Source: Termitomyces sp. T153 (lineage: Eukaryota; Basidiomycota; Agaricomycetes; Agaricales; Lyophyllaceae). Taken from it: DNA of 64,000 nt. The notes beneath the pieces are model-generated. The model searched no databases and was not told the origin of the DNA. It saw only the letters and a program-made list of their open reading frames with translations. The DNA lies in NCBI GenBank assembly GCA_018296165.2, contig JACKQL020000084.1, forward strand, positions 1 to 64,000, read 5' to 3'. Position 1 is the first letter of the stretch; each line of letters opens with the position of its first letter. The position numbers and the translations under genes were made by a program. Shown one piece after another: positions 47,221 through 59,131 of this stretch.

Positions 47221-49664
47221 ATGGTGGTGACCATGGAAGATCAGGTGCTTGGGCCTAGGTCTGAGACAGAGTTCAATGGAGCATTGAAGAGTGCTCCACA
47301 TAGGATGTCAGAATTTGCCATGTCACACCATGACAGGGGCAGGGAGAGTGCTGTGATGCCAGGAGGACTGCCAGCAGTCACTCCAGTATGACCACCTGCA
47401 GGTGGTCGGGAGGGCATTCCAGTGGAGGGCTTGCAAGGGCCCTCTACTCAACTGTATCCAACAGCAGAGCCAGGAGGTGCAGTGGTGTTGTTAGACAAGG
47501 GGAAAACCTCTTTGTATGTGCCCACAGCACTGAGGCTGGAAGGACTCCAATTCTTCCCAATTGCCATGGGAGGTCAGATTGACTCTGCAATGGTGGGAAC
47601 ACTGTTGAGGAGTGGAGAAGACTCTTCATACAGGGCTTGTGTGTCTGTAAGATCATGAGCTGGGCCAGTGCTGGGTATGCAATTGGCAGCCCCAACTGCA
47701 TTCATCAAGACAATACCAGAGGATGTTGGAGACACCTCTGATACAGATGGTGAGGCTCATCCAGACAACATCCTTCATCAGTGGGTGATGGGGTTCTGGC
47801 AGAGCCATGTTGAGGTCCCTAAGACCTCAACTCAGCCAACATTTAGCTGCTAGAGTAGCTAAGCACATTGCAATGCAGAGATTGTTAGGAGATGATATCA
47901 TCCCAACTGACCCAGTGAAATATATGGACACTTACATGCTGTTTTTAGCACAGGAGGTAATGGTATACTTCCAGCACAAGAAGCTGCAAGGATTGCAGAC
48001 ATCATCTGCAATGCAATCTCCATATATTGGGGGAGCCTATGTGCCCCCATTGTCCCCAGTCAACAAAGTGTTGACTCTGTTGCAAGCACCACAATAGCCT
48101 GGCAAGATGCTGCATGATTACATGGCTCAACAGGCTGCTGTGGACTGTCAGAAATGGGCCACATCGGGCACAATTGTAGCACCAGACTTAGTGTCTACTG
48201 ATGCAGGGTCAGTGATTATGGTAGAGCAACCAGTGGTGTGGCATAGACCAGGTGGGTCTACATGGAGAGTGCTGACTTGGGAAGATTGAATCACTTTACA
48301 GCAATCTTGCAATGGGGACATGGAGGACTTTGGACACTCCTATGTGGACAATCAAGGGGTGGTGTTCCAAGGGAATACTGCCTATGATGCTTGGCCTGAA
48401 GGGTATGTTCCACTGGAATGGGCCAGGCCAATTAAGAGGTAGGAGTGTGATTCTTGCTCTCCTCTTAGAGATGAACATGCTGGGACTGGTCAGAGCCCCA
48501 CAGATTCCCAGAGACACACAGAGTGTGGAGAAAATGCTTCCACAAACTGTTCTGGAGAAAGGCTTGCAGGCAGAGGAGACCCAGGACAGGGATTACCAGA
48601 AAGTAATCCTATGTCTTCCTCTCCATCTATGCCACACTGTAGACACCAAGGTTGAGGAGGAGGAGGTGGAGGCCTGGGAAGAGGACCACCTTCTCCCGGT
48701 TGTGAACCACTGCCACCCCTGGGGGGAGGTTCAGCAGATCCAGGAGGACCATATGAGAGCTCTCTTGGTGAGGAAGATGGTGTGGGACATGGAACTGTAA
48801 GGAGGAGGACTACAGTCCTCCCAGAGAGACAGCCACAGCAGTTTTCAATGCTGCCACAACATTGTGGATGGTTTGCAACTCCAGGAGTGGAGGAAGCTCA
48901 TGAATATCAGCACAATTGTCTGAGGGCAATGATGGACAGTTGCTTGCAGTATGACTGGCGATACCAGAAGGACTCAAGCCCAGGTGGAGCAATCCATCAA
49001 AAACAATTACTCCCTATGCAGAGTCTGCCAAGTTCAGCAAACTTGAGGACTGACTGATGAGCATTTGCATATTCTATGCTGTAGCTCAGTATGGTGGGGA
49101 TGGGTGTCCATGCTCAAAACATGGCAGTGTTTCCCAACAAATTTACTATTTGTAAGTGGTTTTTGGAGGCAATACCCTCTGACATGCTTGATGGCAGACT
49201 GGCTCCCAAAGTAAATACAGTTGAGGAGTTTGTCTTTGAGGCCAAAGCCTATGAGAGCAGCATTAAAACTGCTGCACACTATTCAGAGCACAGCAAGAAA
49301 AGTTGGTCAGGACAGCAGCTGTTGTTAGCAGCAGTGCAGTCCCCAGCAATGAGGTCTGCATTAGCAAAGCAGACAGAGGTGACCAGACAGCATGGTCAGT
49401 CAAAGCCATTGTGGTCAGCAAAGAGGCCAGCTATATGCATGGCCTTGAGACCCTTGATACCAAGAGCCAGTATGGGCTTGGGGCCCTCCCAACCTGTGGC
49501 TGCAGTGCAGGCAGCAAGAAAGCATCTCACTGCAGGGAAAAATGTTGTGGCCATAGCATCTGGCCAACACAGCAAAGAGGCCAGGGAGTCTGCAAACTGC
49601 TATAAGTGTGGGAAGGCTGGGCACTTTGCATGTGAATGCAGGGAGCTAGCTAAACCAGCTCCCT
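47221..49664 (+). pseudogene. Chromovirus Gag, decayed
   Basis: Open blocks with stops from ATG 47221. The last block (about 49091-49664) is clean: a capsid-like helical stretch (EFVFEAKAYESSIKTAAHYS), then the nucleocapsid zinc knuckle CYKCGKAGHFACEC (C-x2-C-x4-H-x4-C) near 49600. It ends 47 bp before the solo LTR insertion. Confidence 0.75.
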
Positions 49665-49711
49665 AGGTATTTGTGTGAGCAGCTCATACAGCTGCTCTGT
49701 CAGATGTAGGG

Positions 49712-50890
49712 TGTCAGGTTCCGCTGACCTCAGGGGCTCAGCTGCACTAGGCGAGTCCTTACTAGGCGGGCGTGATCCCCTTGCACTGGTAACCAAACAC
49801 TCAAAAACGTCTGGGCACTGATGTCTTGTGCGGATAGTTGGTGGGATGTGATTCAGACAGATCCGGGAAGGTCTGGAGAAGTCGGGTTGCGAGGAAATGG
49901 GATGGTCTTGGCGGGGTTCAGGCAGAAGACTGTATGGGAGATTTGCGGAAGCGAAGGAGTGGATGGCTGTGTGATCAATGGGAGCGGAGCCGGGGTTTGA
50001 TGGGAGATCAATTGGAGTTGATGGAGTCCGGGACCGAGCAAAGAGCGAGGTTCGGACCTGGTGAAAGGGTGTCGGGGTTCATGATTGTAATCGCGGAGTT
50101 TGTGAGGTCGTTTAGGTTGATGAGAACTTGGGCACAATGGCCAGACGGAGTCACCGAGACAGCGTCAGACAAAATGGAAGGAGGTTGATATGGAACAAGA
50201 GTAGATTCGAGTGGAGATACGAAACAATAATGAGAACAATAACAAAATGGAGACAAGACAAGACCGGGAGACTGAGATAAGACCAGGAGACTGAGATAAG
50301 ACCGGGAGACTGAGATAAGACTGGGAGACTGAGAGTAAGGAGAACGAGACACAAAACACAAAACATGAGAAGGAAACAATCAGACCATAGGTAACGTTAA
50401 GCAATATCAAGACTAGAGTATGAGAAGCTACTCGACGGCTTATATACTGACTACCGGAGAACTTTGGGGTATGTCGGCTGCGGCAGTGGGGCTTGGCAGA
50501 GCTTGATGGAGTGGGTGGGTGTCAGTTGCGATTGAGTATCGGGCTGCGCTGATACGTTGATGGGATCATTTGGGAATGCGGGTCGCCCTGAGGTTGTCGT
50601 GATACTCCAGAAGGGGTCGGAGGAACCAGGGTGTTGAGTTGATGATGGGTGGTGAAGATTGGGAACAGGGGGGGTGGTTCTCGGGGTTTGGGAGATCCAG
50701 GGTAAGTGTCAGTGGCTGCGGGGAAGGTGTCAAAGTTGGCCAGGGGGCCGTCGGAGTTAGCTGGGGAGGCGTCGGAGTTAGCCGAAATAGGCGCGGGGCA
50801 TGGGCGGAAGTTCAGCGGAGCATCGGGGGTTTTTTGGGGGTTCGGGGGTTGATGGACAATGTGTGGGGGTTCAGGGGATGGGTCGTGACA
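49712..50890 (-). mobile_element. Solo LTR, 1179 bp, CpG-rich
   Basis: Same family as 31004-32150. Ends TGTCAGG...GTCGTGACA and is flanked by the direct repeat TAGGG (49707-49711, 50891-50895). Minus orientation (TATATAAG on the minus strand). CpG-rich inside a CpG-poor host element, so it is the younger insertion. Confidence 0.9.
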
Positions 50891-50895
50891 TAGGG

Positions 50896-53800
50896 GAAGC
50901 TGACAACGAGCAGGAGGAAAAGCCTGCTGAGGCCAACACTGACAATGCAGTTAAGTCCAATGAGACTCAGGAACATGGTGAGGAGTATGTTGAGTTGGAA
51001 ATGTATGACAACAAGTATTATACTCATGATAGTGATAGTGAGGGACTATTTGTCCTCACAGAGGTTCTTATTGGTAAGCAAAGGGAGAAAGAACCTAGCA
51101 ACAATGTTTGCATGAGAAGAGTGCAGCATGTGGTGTCCAAAGACACCATGGAGTGCCTAGTGCTACCAGCACAAGACAAAGAATGTCTTATCACTTGGGT
51201 AGAAGTGATGGACACAGAGTGTGGATGCTGTGGGATTCAGGGAGTACCACCTCCAGAATCACTCCCTCATTTGTGCATGTGGCTGGGATATGAGTGGCAC
51301 CATTGGCCACTCCCATTACCCTGCAGCTGGGAATGATTGGAAGTTGTTCCATAGTGAACTATGGTGCCAGGGTTACCATGAAGGTCTCTGGTGAGATTTG
51401 CAATGTCTATGTGGACATTGCAAATTTTGATTGCTACAACATGATTGTAGAGACACCATTCATAAGAACCTATAAGGTTCTCCTAGTAATGACCAGGTAG
51501 TCATTGATAGAAGGGCAACTCCAGCTCATAAGCTGGAGCTGGAGAATGCCAATGGCCATGCATTATGCTTCTGCACAGTGGAGAAGTGGCATGACAAGCA
51601 GCCTTGACTCCCTGGTGGACTCAAGCAGCCCATTGTAGAGAAGGTAATGGATGAGGATGAAGTTTGGGTAACCAAGAGTCTACTCAATGATCACCCATCC
51701 CTGTTGGTATCTGAAGAAAAGTATCATAGGAGTACTCTTCAAGAGGGGGGGAGAGTATGCCAGAAGGCTTGAGTTGACCCTTCAAAGGCAAGGGAAAGGA
51801 AAATCTGGGACAGACCAATCCCAAAGCCTACCCTGGAGTGAGCATACAATCCACACATGCCCTTGAGGACAAAACATATAGAATTCCAAGCCTAGCAAGT
51901 TTGAATACTTGTGGAAAGAAGCAAAAGGCAGGTAAGCTCATGGTCCTGCTTGGCTGAACATACTAGACAAATCAGAAATTGGTCTGATGGCCTTGCATGA
52001 TAAGTATGCAAAGCCTGTACCACTAGCAAAGTCAAACAAGGAAGAGCATTGTGCTTTACCAAGAATAGTTGGGAGAAAGGCACAATCTTCCAAGCTATCA
52101 GAAGGCAATATTCCACACCTTTGACAGCAGTGGTATGATGAGTTCCAAGACATTGTCAATAGAACAAAGGAGGAACTTCCTCCTTGGTGAGAAGTAAATC
52201 ATGAGATCAATCTCATTGATGAGTCCAAACAGTACTCATACTTCATACCAAGATGTCCTAAGTCACTTCAGCAGCAATTGTGGGATGAAATTGACCACTA
52301 TGTGCAGGCTAAGTGGTGGGAGCCATGTGCAGCTGATCAGGCTGCACCACTAGTATGCATCCCTAAAAAGGATGGGTCACTGCAACAGCATTAGATGCTC
52401 ATCAGCACAATGACAATACTGTTAAGAATGTAAAAAATTGACCTCACTGATGCATATGAGCAAGTGAGGATATGTACATCAGACATACTTAAGACTGCAT
52501 TTATGACCATTACTGGAACATATTGCAGTAATATCATGCAGATTGGCAACTGTAATGCACCAGCCACATTCCAATGTCTAATGATGTCCATCTTTAGGGA
52601 CATCATTGGAAAGTGGATGCATGTCTATTTAGATGACATATTTGTCTTCTCAGACTCCATTGAGGAACACAAGCAGCACTTCAGAGTAGTCTTTGAAAGA
52701 CTACATAAAAACAAGCTCTACCTCAAATGGAAGAAGTGCGAGCTATATGCCAATCATGTAGAGTGCCTCAGCCATGTAATTGACTTGCAGGGTATACACC
52801 CTGATGTAGAAAAGTTGAATAGGATACAGGAGTGGCACACTCCTAGAACCTACAATGACATTCAACAGTTTGTTGGGTTGGTGAACTACATTGCAAACTT
52901 TCTGCCTGATGTATCTGCATATACTGGGCCACTAATGGCCATGATGCAGAATGGGTTGCCATTTCATTGGTGACCCATTCACCAACAGTGTTTTGACATG
53001 ATCAAGAGGATCTGTGCCAAAACTCCAGTAATATGCCTGATTGATCCTCAACACAAGGATCCTATTTGGCTGATCTGCAATGCTTCAAAGACAGGCATCA
53101 AAGCAATGTATGGACAAGGTCCCAGCTGGCAGAAATGTCAGCCAGCAGGATTCATGTCCAAAAACTTCACTAATGCACAGCAAAATTATGCCATGCATGA
53201 ACTTGAAACTCTGGCAATCCTAGAAGCCCTCCTCAAGTGGGAGGATAAGCTTTCAGGGTACAAGATCTGTGTGATAACAGACCATAAAGCACTTGAGTTC
53301 TTCAAAACTCAACAGAACTTGTCACCACATCAATAATGGTGAACAGATTATATGTTGAAATTTAATTTTGACATCATGTATGTAAAAGGAGAGCTCAATA
53401 AGGTAGTGGACTGTTTATCTTGCTACTTTGAGAGAGACTCTCCTGAAGACATGCACCATGTCTATGACTATGTTTGTGTGGATGCTCATATTGACCCAGA
53501 GGAGGATGATCTGCCTCCTATGCATGTACAAGAACTGCAAGCACAGCTGGATCAGATATGTGCTCTCTGTGATGGACCTAGCCATAGATGCAGGTGAGTG
53601 TGCAATCATCACCAAATTTGTAATGAGAGAGCACACATACTAGCAACCAGTAATGATGGTGAGGGAGAGTCAGCCCAAGCTCAACATGAGTCTGATCTTG
53701 AGGGGGACAAGATTGATATGTCTCTGGAAGAAGCCATCCTAGGAATGGCCAAGTCTCTTCAACTCTGAGATAGGACAGACAGGGAATTCCTCTGTTGTAT

Positions 53801-55247
53801 CTGATCACAGTATGTCAAAGACAAGTCTTTGCTACAATCATGACTCAACCAAAGGACTATAAGTCCTTCTGCCTCCAGGATAAGTTAATCTGGACTACCA
53901 ACATCTTAGGCCATGAGATACTTTGTATACCTTGTGATTGGGAGTTGGTAACCAGTGTGCTTGAGCAATCACACAATGTAATGGGGCATTTTGGTGCCCA
54001 GAAAACAACAGAGTACATTTGTCATTGGTATTGGTGGCTGACAGTGGTTGCAGATGTATGCACATTCTGTACCACTTGTCAGCTGTGCCAGCAGGCAAAG
54101 GGGGTGTTTGGCAATCAGCTCCCTTCAGGAAAGTTACATTCCCTGCCTGTGCCAGTTAAATCCTGGGATTCAATAGGGATGGACTTTAGAGGTCCATTCC
54201 CTGAATTGAAAGGGTATAACTACTTGTGGGTAGTTATATGTTGGATGACAAGCATGGTGCACCTTATCCTGGTGCACACCACCGTGACAGCTTTGCAGCT
54301 GTCCTGGAATTACATGCATGAGGTTATGAGGCTATATGGCCTCCCAAGCTCAATTATCAGTGATTGAGACTCAAAGTCCATGTCAAAATAGTGGCATGAA
54401 CTGCATAAGTTGTTAGGAGCAAAGCCCTTGATGTCTATGGTCAGACTGAACATGCCAATCAGAACATTAGTCAGATCCTGCATACAGTGGTATGACCAGA
54501 CCAGAAAGACTGGTTAAGTCAAATAGACTTAACAAAGTTCATGATCAACACAAGTATTTCTGAGATGACATGGTTTGCACCATTCAAGTTGAACAGTGTG
54601 TACATACCATCTATGATACAGGAGATTAGGGCAGATACTGTGATTCCAAAGAGAATCCAGCAGTTTGCCTGCCAAGCTCTAGAGAACTTGGCAGCAGTGC
54701 ATGATGTGATTATGGAGGCATGCATTTTTCAGACATGTCTGGCCAATTCACATCATAGGCCTGACCCCAAACTAGAGAAAGGTGCACTGGTGTACCTTTC
54801 AACAAAAAATCTCAACCTACCTAAAGGCAGAGTGAGAAAACTCTGCCCTAAGTGGGTTGGGCCATATAGGATTTTGGAGGCCTATAGTGAGACCTCCAAC
54901 TATGTATTGGAGTTGCTTATGGCACTCCAGGAACAAAGGATACATTGTAAGTTCCATGTATTGCTGCTGCACCTATATAAGTTCAGTGACAATGCCTTAT
55001 TCCCCAACAGGGCAATGCTAGAGCCTTACAACTTTGGCACCCCAGATGATCAGGAATAGTTTGTTGATGACCTAGTAGGTCATTGCTGGGATGGTAAGAA
55101 CCTTGAGTTCAAGGTTTGCTGGAGTCTTGAGGACACCACTTGGGAGTTCCTTGCAACTTGCAAGGACCTGGTGGCCCTTGACAGATATCTAGAGCTGCAG
55201 GGCATGCAGTGCCCTGTGCAGTTGGCTAGAAGGTCTAAGTTAACTTG
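50896..55247 (+). pseudogene. Chromovirus Pol: protease, RT, RNase H, integrase, chromodomain
   Basis: In order: protease active site WDSGSTTSRITPSF (about 51228) and FDCYNMIVETPFIRT; reverse transcriptase with IPKKDGS, IDLTDAYEQV and the YLDD box (52626-52637); RNase H (AGFMSKNFTNAQQNYAMHEL, VITDHKALEFF). Integrase follows with the HHCC finger (SHNVMGHFG ... CTFCTTCQLC), the first Asp in GMDFRGPFP and the second in SSIISD. A C-terminal WVGPYRILEAY core and a chromodomain-like VGHCWDG...DTTWEFLATCKDL close it. Stops and shifts occur throughout (for example near 52395 and 54365), so it is inactive. Chromodomains in this clade direct insertion to marked chromatin. Confidence 0.88.
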
Positions 55248-55320
55248 ACTTAGTCCTAGAAGTCAACAGGCTGCCATGCCAGTGGCCATCAATGATTATG
55301 TCAGCCAATTTTTTAGCTGA

Positions 55321-58300
55321 GTGCAAAGTATGACTGGACTTTGTCTTCTTTCCCATTGTTGGTGCTATGCACCAACATTACAAAGAGGACTGAATCCTTG
55401 CCCCATAGGCAAGAAAAAGAAATGGCCAGGTGAGGCAGATGTAGATCTGCCAGGACATTTATTGAGCTCTGGACAGAGCTCAAGAGGGGGAGAGTCAGGA
55501 AGTAGTTCACTCCCTAGCTTTGGAGGCTTTGCTACATTGGCAAGAGGCTTGATGCTGGAGGATGTAGCACTCCCAACAATAAGAAGAGCAGCACCAGCTC
55601 AAAGGGACATGAGGACTGCCAGTGGGAAACCACCAGTAGTGCCAGGAGATGTAGCTCTGCTGAGCTACACAGTAGCAATGCAGCAGTCACTAGTGAGGGG
55701 ATGTGGGCTGCCCTCTCAATGAGGCAGAGCAGGCAGAGGGCATGGCAGACCATCAGCCCCCCCTTCATGAGCAGTGAGAGGATGTTTGGGACCACTGGCC
55801 CCCCCTCAGTTTAACTTTGGATACTCTGTGGCCACACAACTAGTGTGGTCCCAGGAGTTCCAGCAGTACATGATGCCACAGTTTGCTGTGGCCCCACTCC
55901 CAGTGGCTAGTCCTAGCCATACAATGGGCATGGCAGGTCAACAATGACCTGCCACTATAATATCACAGATAGGGATCTCAGTCACCCCAACTAGCAAAGG
56001 AAAGGGTAAGGCAACTGCAATGTTGCTGCCCACACTGGCATAGGGGAGTAGCACTCCCTTGTTGACTGCCTGGAAGATGGTTGAGCAATGCATCTCTGTG
56101 AAGGAGAAGGGCAAGGGCAAAGTAAAAGAGCCTGAGCCTTCAACTGCCATGCATGAGCAGCTTGCTCACCTGCTCCAGTGGCTTCACAAAGCTGGAGTTC
56201 CAGAGGACATTAGTGCTGACATCCTCAACAATCCTGTAGTGTAGCTAGCACTAGCTCAAGTTCTGAATAAACTTGATGTTATTTGAAATCAAAGGGATGA
56301 GGCCTAGGTAGACCTCTTCCATTCAGTTTTGGGGAAGGTGAAGCATGTAGCAACTCCTCCTAACCCTCCAGATGCAAAGAAGGCTTGTACTGAGCCTTCT
56401 GTGTTTGTTGAGGGGTCCTCAATGCAGAGTGCACCACTCATGCCTCATAATGATATGGTGCCTGCTAGTGATGACCAGAGTATGGACAAGTGCCCTGATT
56501 TTAAGGTGGCCTTGTCCTCTGCTGGGACATCCAAGCCAGTGGTGGCCCAAGTGAAGCCACCAAAACCAGTGGCTATAAAGGAGCAAACAGCAAGGCCCTC
56601 CATAAAAAGAGCTGGCACTGTGCAGCCAGCTGTAGCATCAACAGAGGCAAACAATTCTATGGTTGTTGCCACTCCAATTGCTTTCCCAGCCAAAGTTTCT
56701 CAGGGATCAGAAGCTGGTATGATTGAAGTCCTCAAATCAAGGACCTATGTTATGCCTGGTGTGCTTCCTCAGGAGTTTAGGCCACCAGTGCAATGGGATC
56801 TGCATGACAAGGAATTCTTTGTCACTCAGCAAGCAGCTGCCTGAGCAATGGCAGGTGCCCCAGCAGCATCTGACTTGGGTAGCAATGATGATGATGTCCC
56901 TACATCTAAACAACATATCTTGGACAATGACCCCAATGACAATGCTATTGAGTATTGTTGCAAAGAGCAGCACAATGCTAATGCCAGATGGCTGTTAGCC
57001 ATTGATACTGAGAAGTATAAACTGGACCTCAAGTATCTGAATGATACAGTGCTTGGCTGCCTACCAGACAGCTGGGATACCACATTGGTTTGTGGGTGCT
57101 TTGAGTGCTAGAATGACTTCAGGGGTATGCTACACCCCAACTTCTATTGGTTGCCAATGACCAACACAGTTTCTGTTGGCAACAAAGCAGTCTTTGCCTG
57201 CTCAACAGAGATGGCTGAGATATCTCACATATCCCTGCATTATGAATTATTGTATTGATGAGCTTTTTGTGGGATGCCCATGAATCCAGAGCAGATTTGC
57301 CTGATCCTTAAACTCATTCAGGTCAGCAGATCCAAGGTCACAATGAGGGAGCAGATTCATGCTGCTCTCCTCCTTGAGGAGTTCCATTGGATCTCCTTCT
57401 ATACAGCTCCACAATTGAGGGACTGCACAATGAGGCAGGCTATGGAGCTAACTCCAGCAGAGTTGGAAATATCCATGTTTGTTGGCCATGCTAGGCCACA
57501 CAGATAACAATATGCAGGGAGCAGGACTTGATCGAGTCCTGATCAGCCATCACTTTGACATCAAGGCATGGGCACAGTACATCCTGCACCATAGCCACTC
57601 AGGTTCACAGAACCTATACTCAAGTGTGGCCATCAATGCCACCTTGCATGTAAACCAATGCTTGGTTTTTGGTTACATTCTGGCTCAGGCACTGGCTCTG
57701 ACTATTCTGCACACATGAAGAGCTTATATGAGGCTGTTTGCAATGGTGGTTGCTCAGCTGCATCTCTATTGAGAGGCAGTAGACAATTACCAATCCAGTG
57801 TAGGGGAGTTCAATGCAATTACCTCCTACACTTTCACTCTATATAGGCTGCAAGTGCTGCCTACACAAATCAACAATTTGAGTGAAACAGAGGTGATATG
57901 TCACCTTCTGGCCAACTGTGTGCCTCCCTCTTGGGTGAATTATGTGTATACCTATATCATACACTTCCTTGATCACCATTGGTCTGGAAGTGCACTGCAT
58001 GTAGACTTGTTCACACATGTTGATAATGAACACCATCTTCAACTCCAAACTATTGGAGCACCCTCTCCATTACTGGGGTATGATGGATGGTATGTCCCTA
58101 CCACTGATGACTGGGAGTGCTTTTGCATGCTCCTCCAAATTCATGAGAGCAGAGGTCACTCTCCTCTTGGTGCAGCTGAATGGCTATGCCTTGGTAAGAA
58201 TGGTATTTTCACTCACTTCTTGCACCAACCTGCAGAGGTCATGAGTGCCTCACAAGCTGCCACAGAGGAGCTGTCATTAGTGGATCCTCCCATGAGTGCA

Positions 58301-58642
58301 GCCCCAACTGAGGAGGTGCCTTCATTGTCAGTGGCTGTGACCACTTCCATCCCACCATTGAGCTCCGGTGTGTCTTTGGAAGATGCACTCTTAGAGAAGT
58401 CCATGGACCTGGACTATGCTGACAACTTTGCATTGACCATGCCAGTCCAACCAGCAATGACTCCACAAGTTGTCCCCAGCCCCATGGAGGTAGTGCTAGT
58501 GACTAACACTGCTACTCCTACTGCCCCTGAGGCTGAATCCAGTGGCCCCAGTAATACAGCTAATGCTGTATTGGAGCACTGGGCAGACATCATAAGTAAC
58601 AAGGAAGCAGAAGCCTCAAAGATGGACAAACAAGCAGGGTGA
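55321..58642 (+). pseudogene. Third coding block of the chromovirus, function unknown
   Basis: Between the pol stop and the 3' LTR, about 3.3 kb reads as a decayed long frame. In order: Lys/Gly start (IGKKKKWPGEADVDLPG), a Ser/Gly/Pro-rich part, a charged stretch (VEQCISVKEKGKGKVKEPEP), HLLQWLHKAGVPEDISADIL, a Pro/Ala linker, HDKEFFVTQQAAA, WLLAIDTEKYKLDLKYLNDT, then a better-kept 262-aa part (57854-58642). That part has LSETEVICHLLANCVPPSW, HFLDHHWSGSALHVDLFTHV, GYDGWYVPTTDDWECF and an acidic Ser/Thr/Pro tail. No membrane anchor or signal peptide is evident, so it does not look like an envelope gene. The first third is also present in the inverted copy at 59.2-60.1 kb, which shows it belongs to the family. 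Confidence 0.6.
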
Positions 58643-58895
58643 GCTACTATCATAGCTCACAGAGAATTGATAACTACACCTGGGCTTGAGCAGCCCATAT
58701 TTTTCACTCAGCACAGTTAGACAGCATGCTGAAGTATACTTGTCCACATAGAATTAGTTGATTCTATATAGTTTACTACTGATAAACATAGGGATTTGCA
58801 CACAAATTCTGGTGCACACCCTTAGGTGGGATGCTGTATCCCACCCTTTTGTCTTTGACTTTAGTTGTTGTTGAAAGTGAGTCCATTGATGGACT

Positions 58896-58908
58896 CAAAA
58901 GGAGGGTA
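58896..58908 (+). other. Polypurine tract
   Basis: CAAAAGGAGGGTA immediately precedes the TGTAA start of the 3' LTR, the expected site for plus-strand priming. Confidence 0.65.
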
Positions 58909-59126
58909 TGTAATGGAGCATTTATTACATGCTGTACACATGTCATTAGTATATATCATGTATTCAAGTATAATGATAGCATCACATAACACTATCTCTA
59001 AAAGTACTATACTCTTACTTATGTAAGGCAGCACCTTACTTCATACTTTGTAGACAGAACTATCAACTGGTTTTGACTTATGTTGTGTGAACTGTAAGCT
59101 GCATGACCCATGACAGAAACATTACA
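58909..59126 (+). repeat. 3' LTR, CpG-free
   Basis: Aligns without gaps by eye to 46878-47095; every CpG of the 5' LTR is TpG, CpA or TpA here. Confidence 0.9.
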
Positions 59127-59131
59127 ATTTT

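Larger units (their letters stand above)
46873..59131 (+). mobile_element. Ty3/gypsy chromovirus, near full length, decayed
   Basis: Two 218-bp LTRs (46878-47095 and 58909-59126) with TGTAA.../...TTACA ends are flanked by the 5-bp target duplication ATTTT (46873-46877, 59127-59131). Between them lie gag, protease, reverse transcriptase, RNase H, integrase with chromodomain, and a further ~3.3-kb coding block. A solo LTR of another family interrupts it between gag and protease. Without that insert the element is about 11.1 kb. Confidence 0.9.

Noticed and set aside
55321..58642. Envelope gene in the chromovirus
   Set aside because: The position fits, but no signal peptide, membrane anchor or cleavage-site-like stretch is visible.
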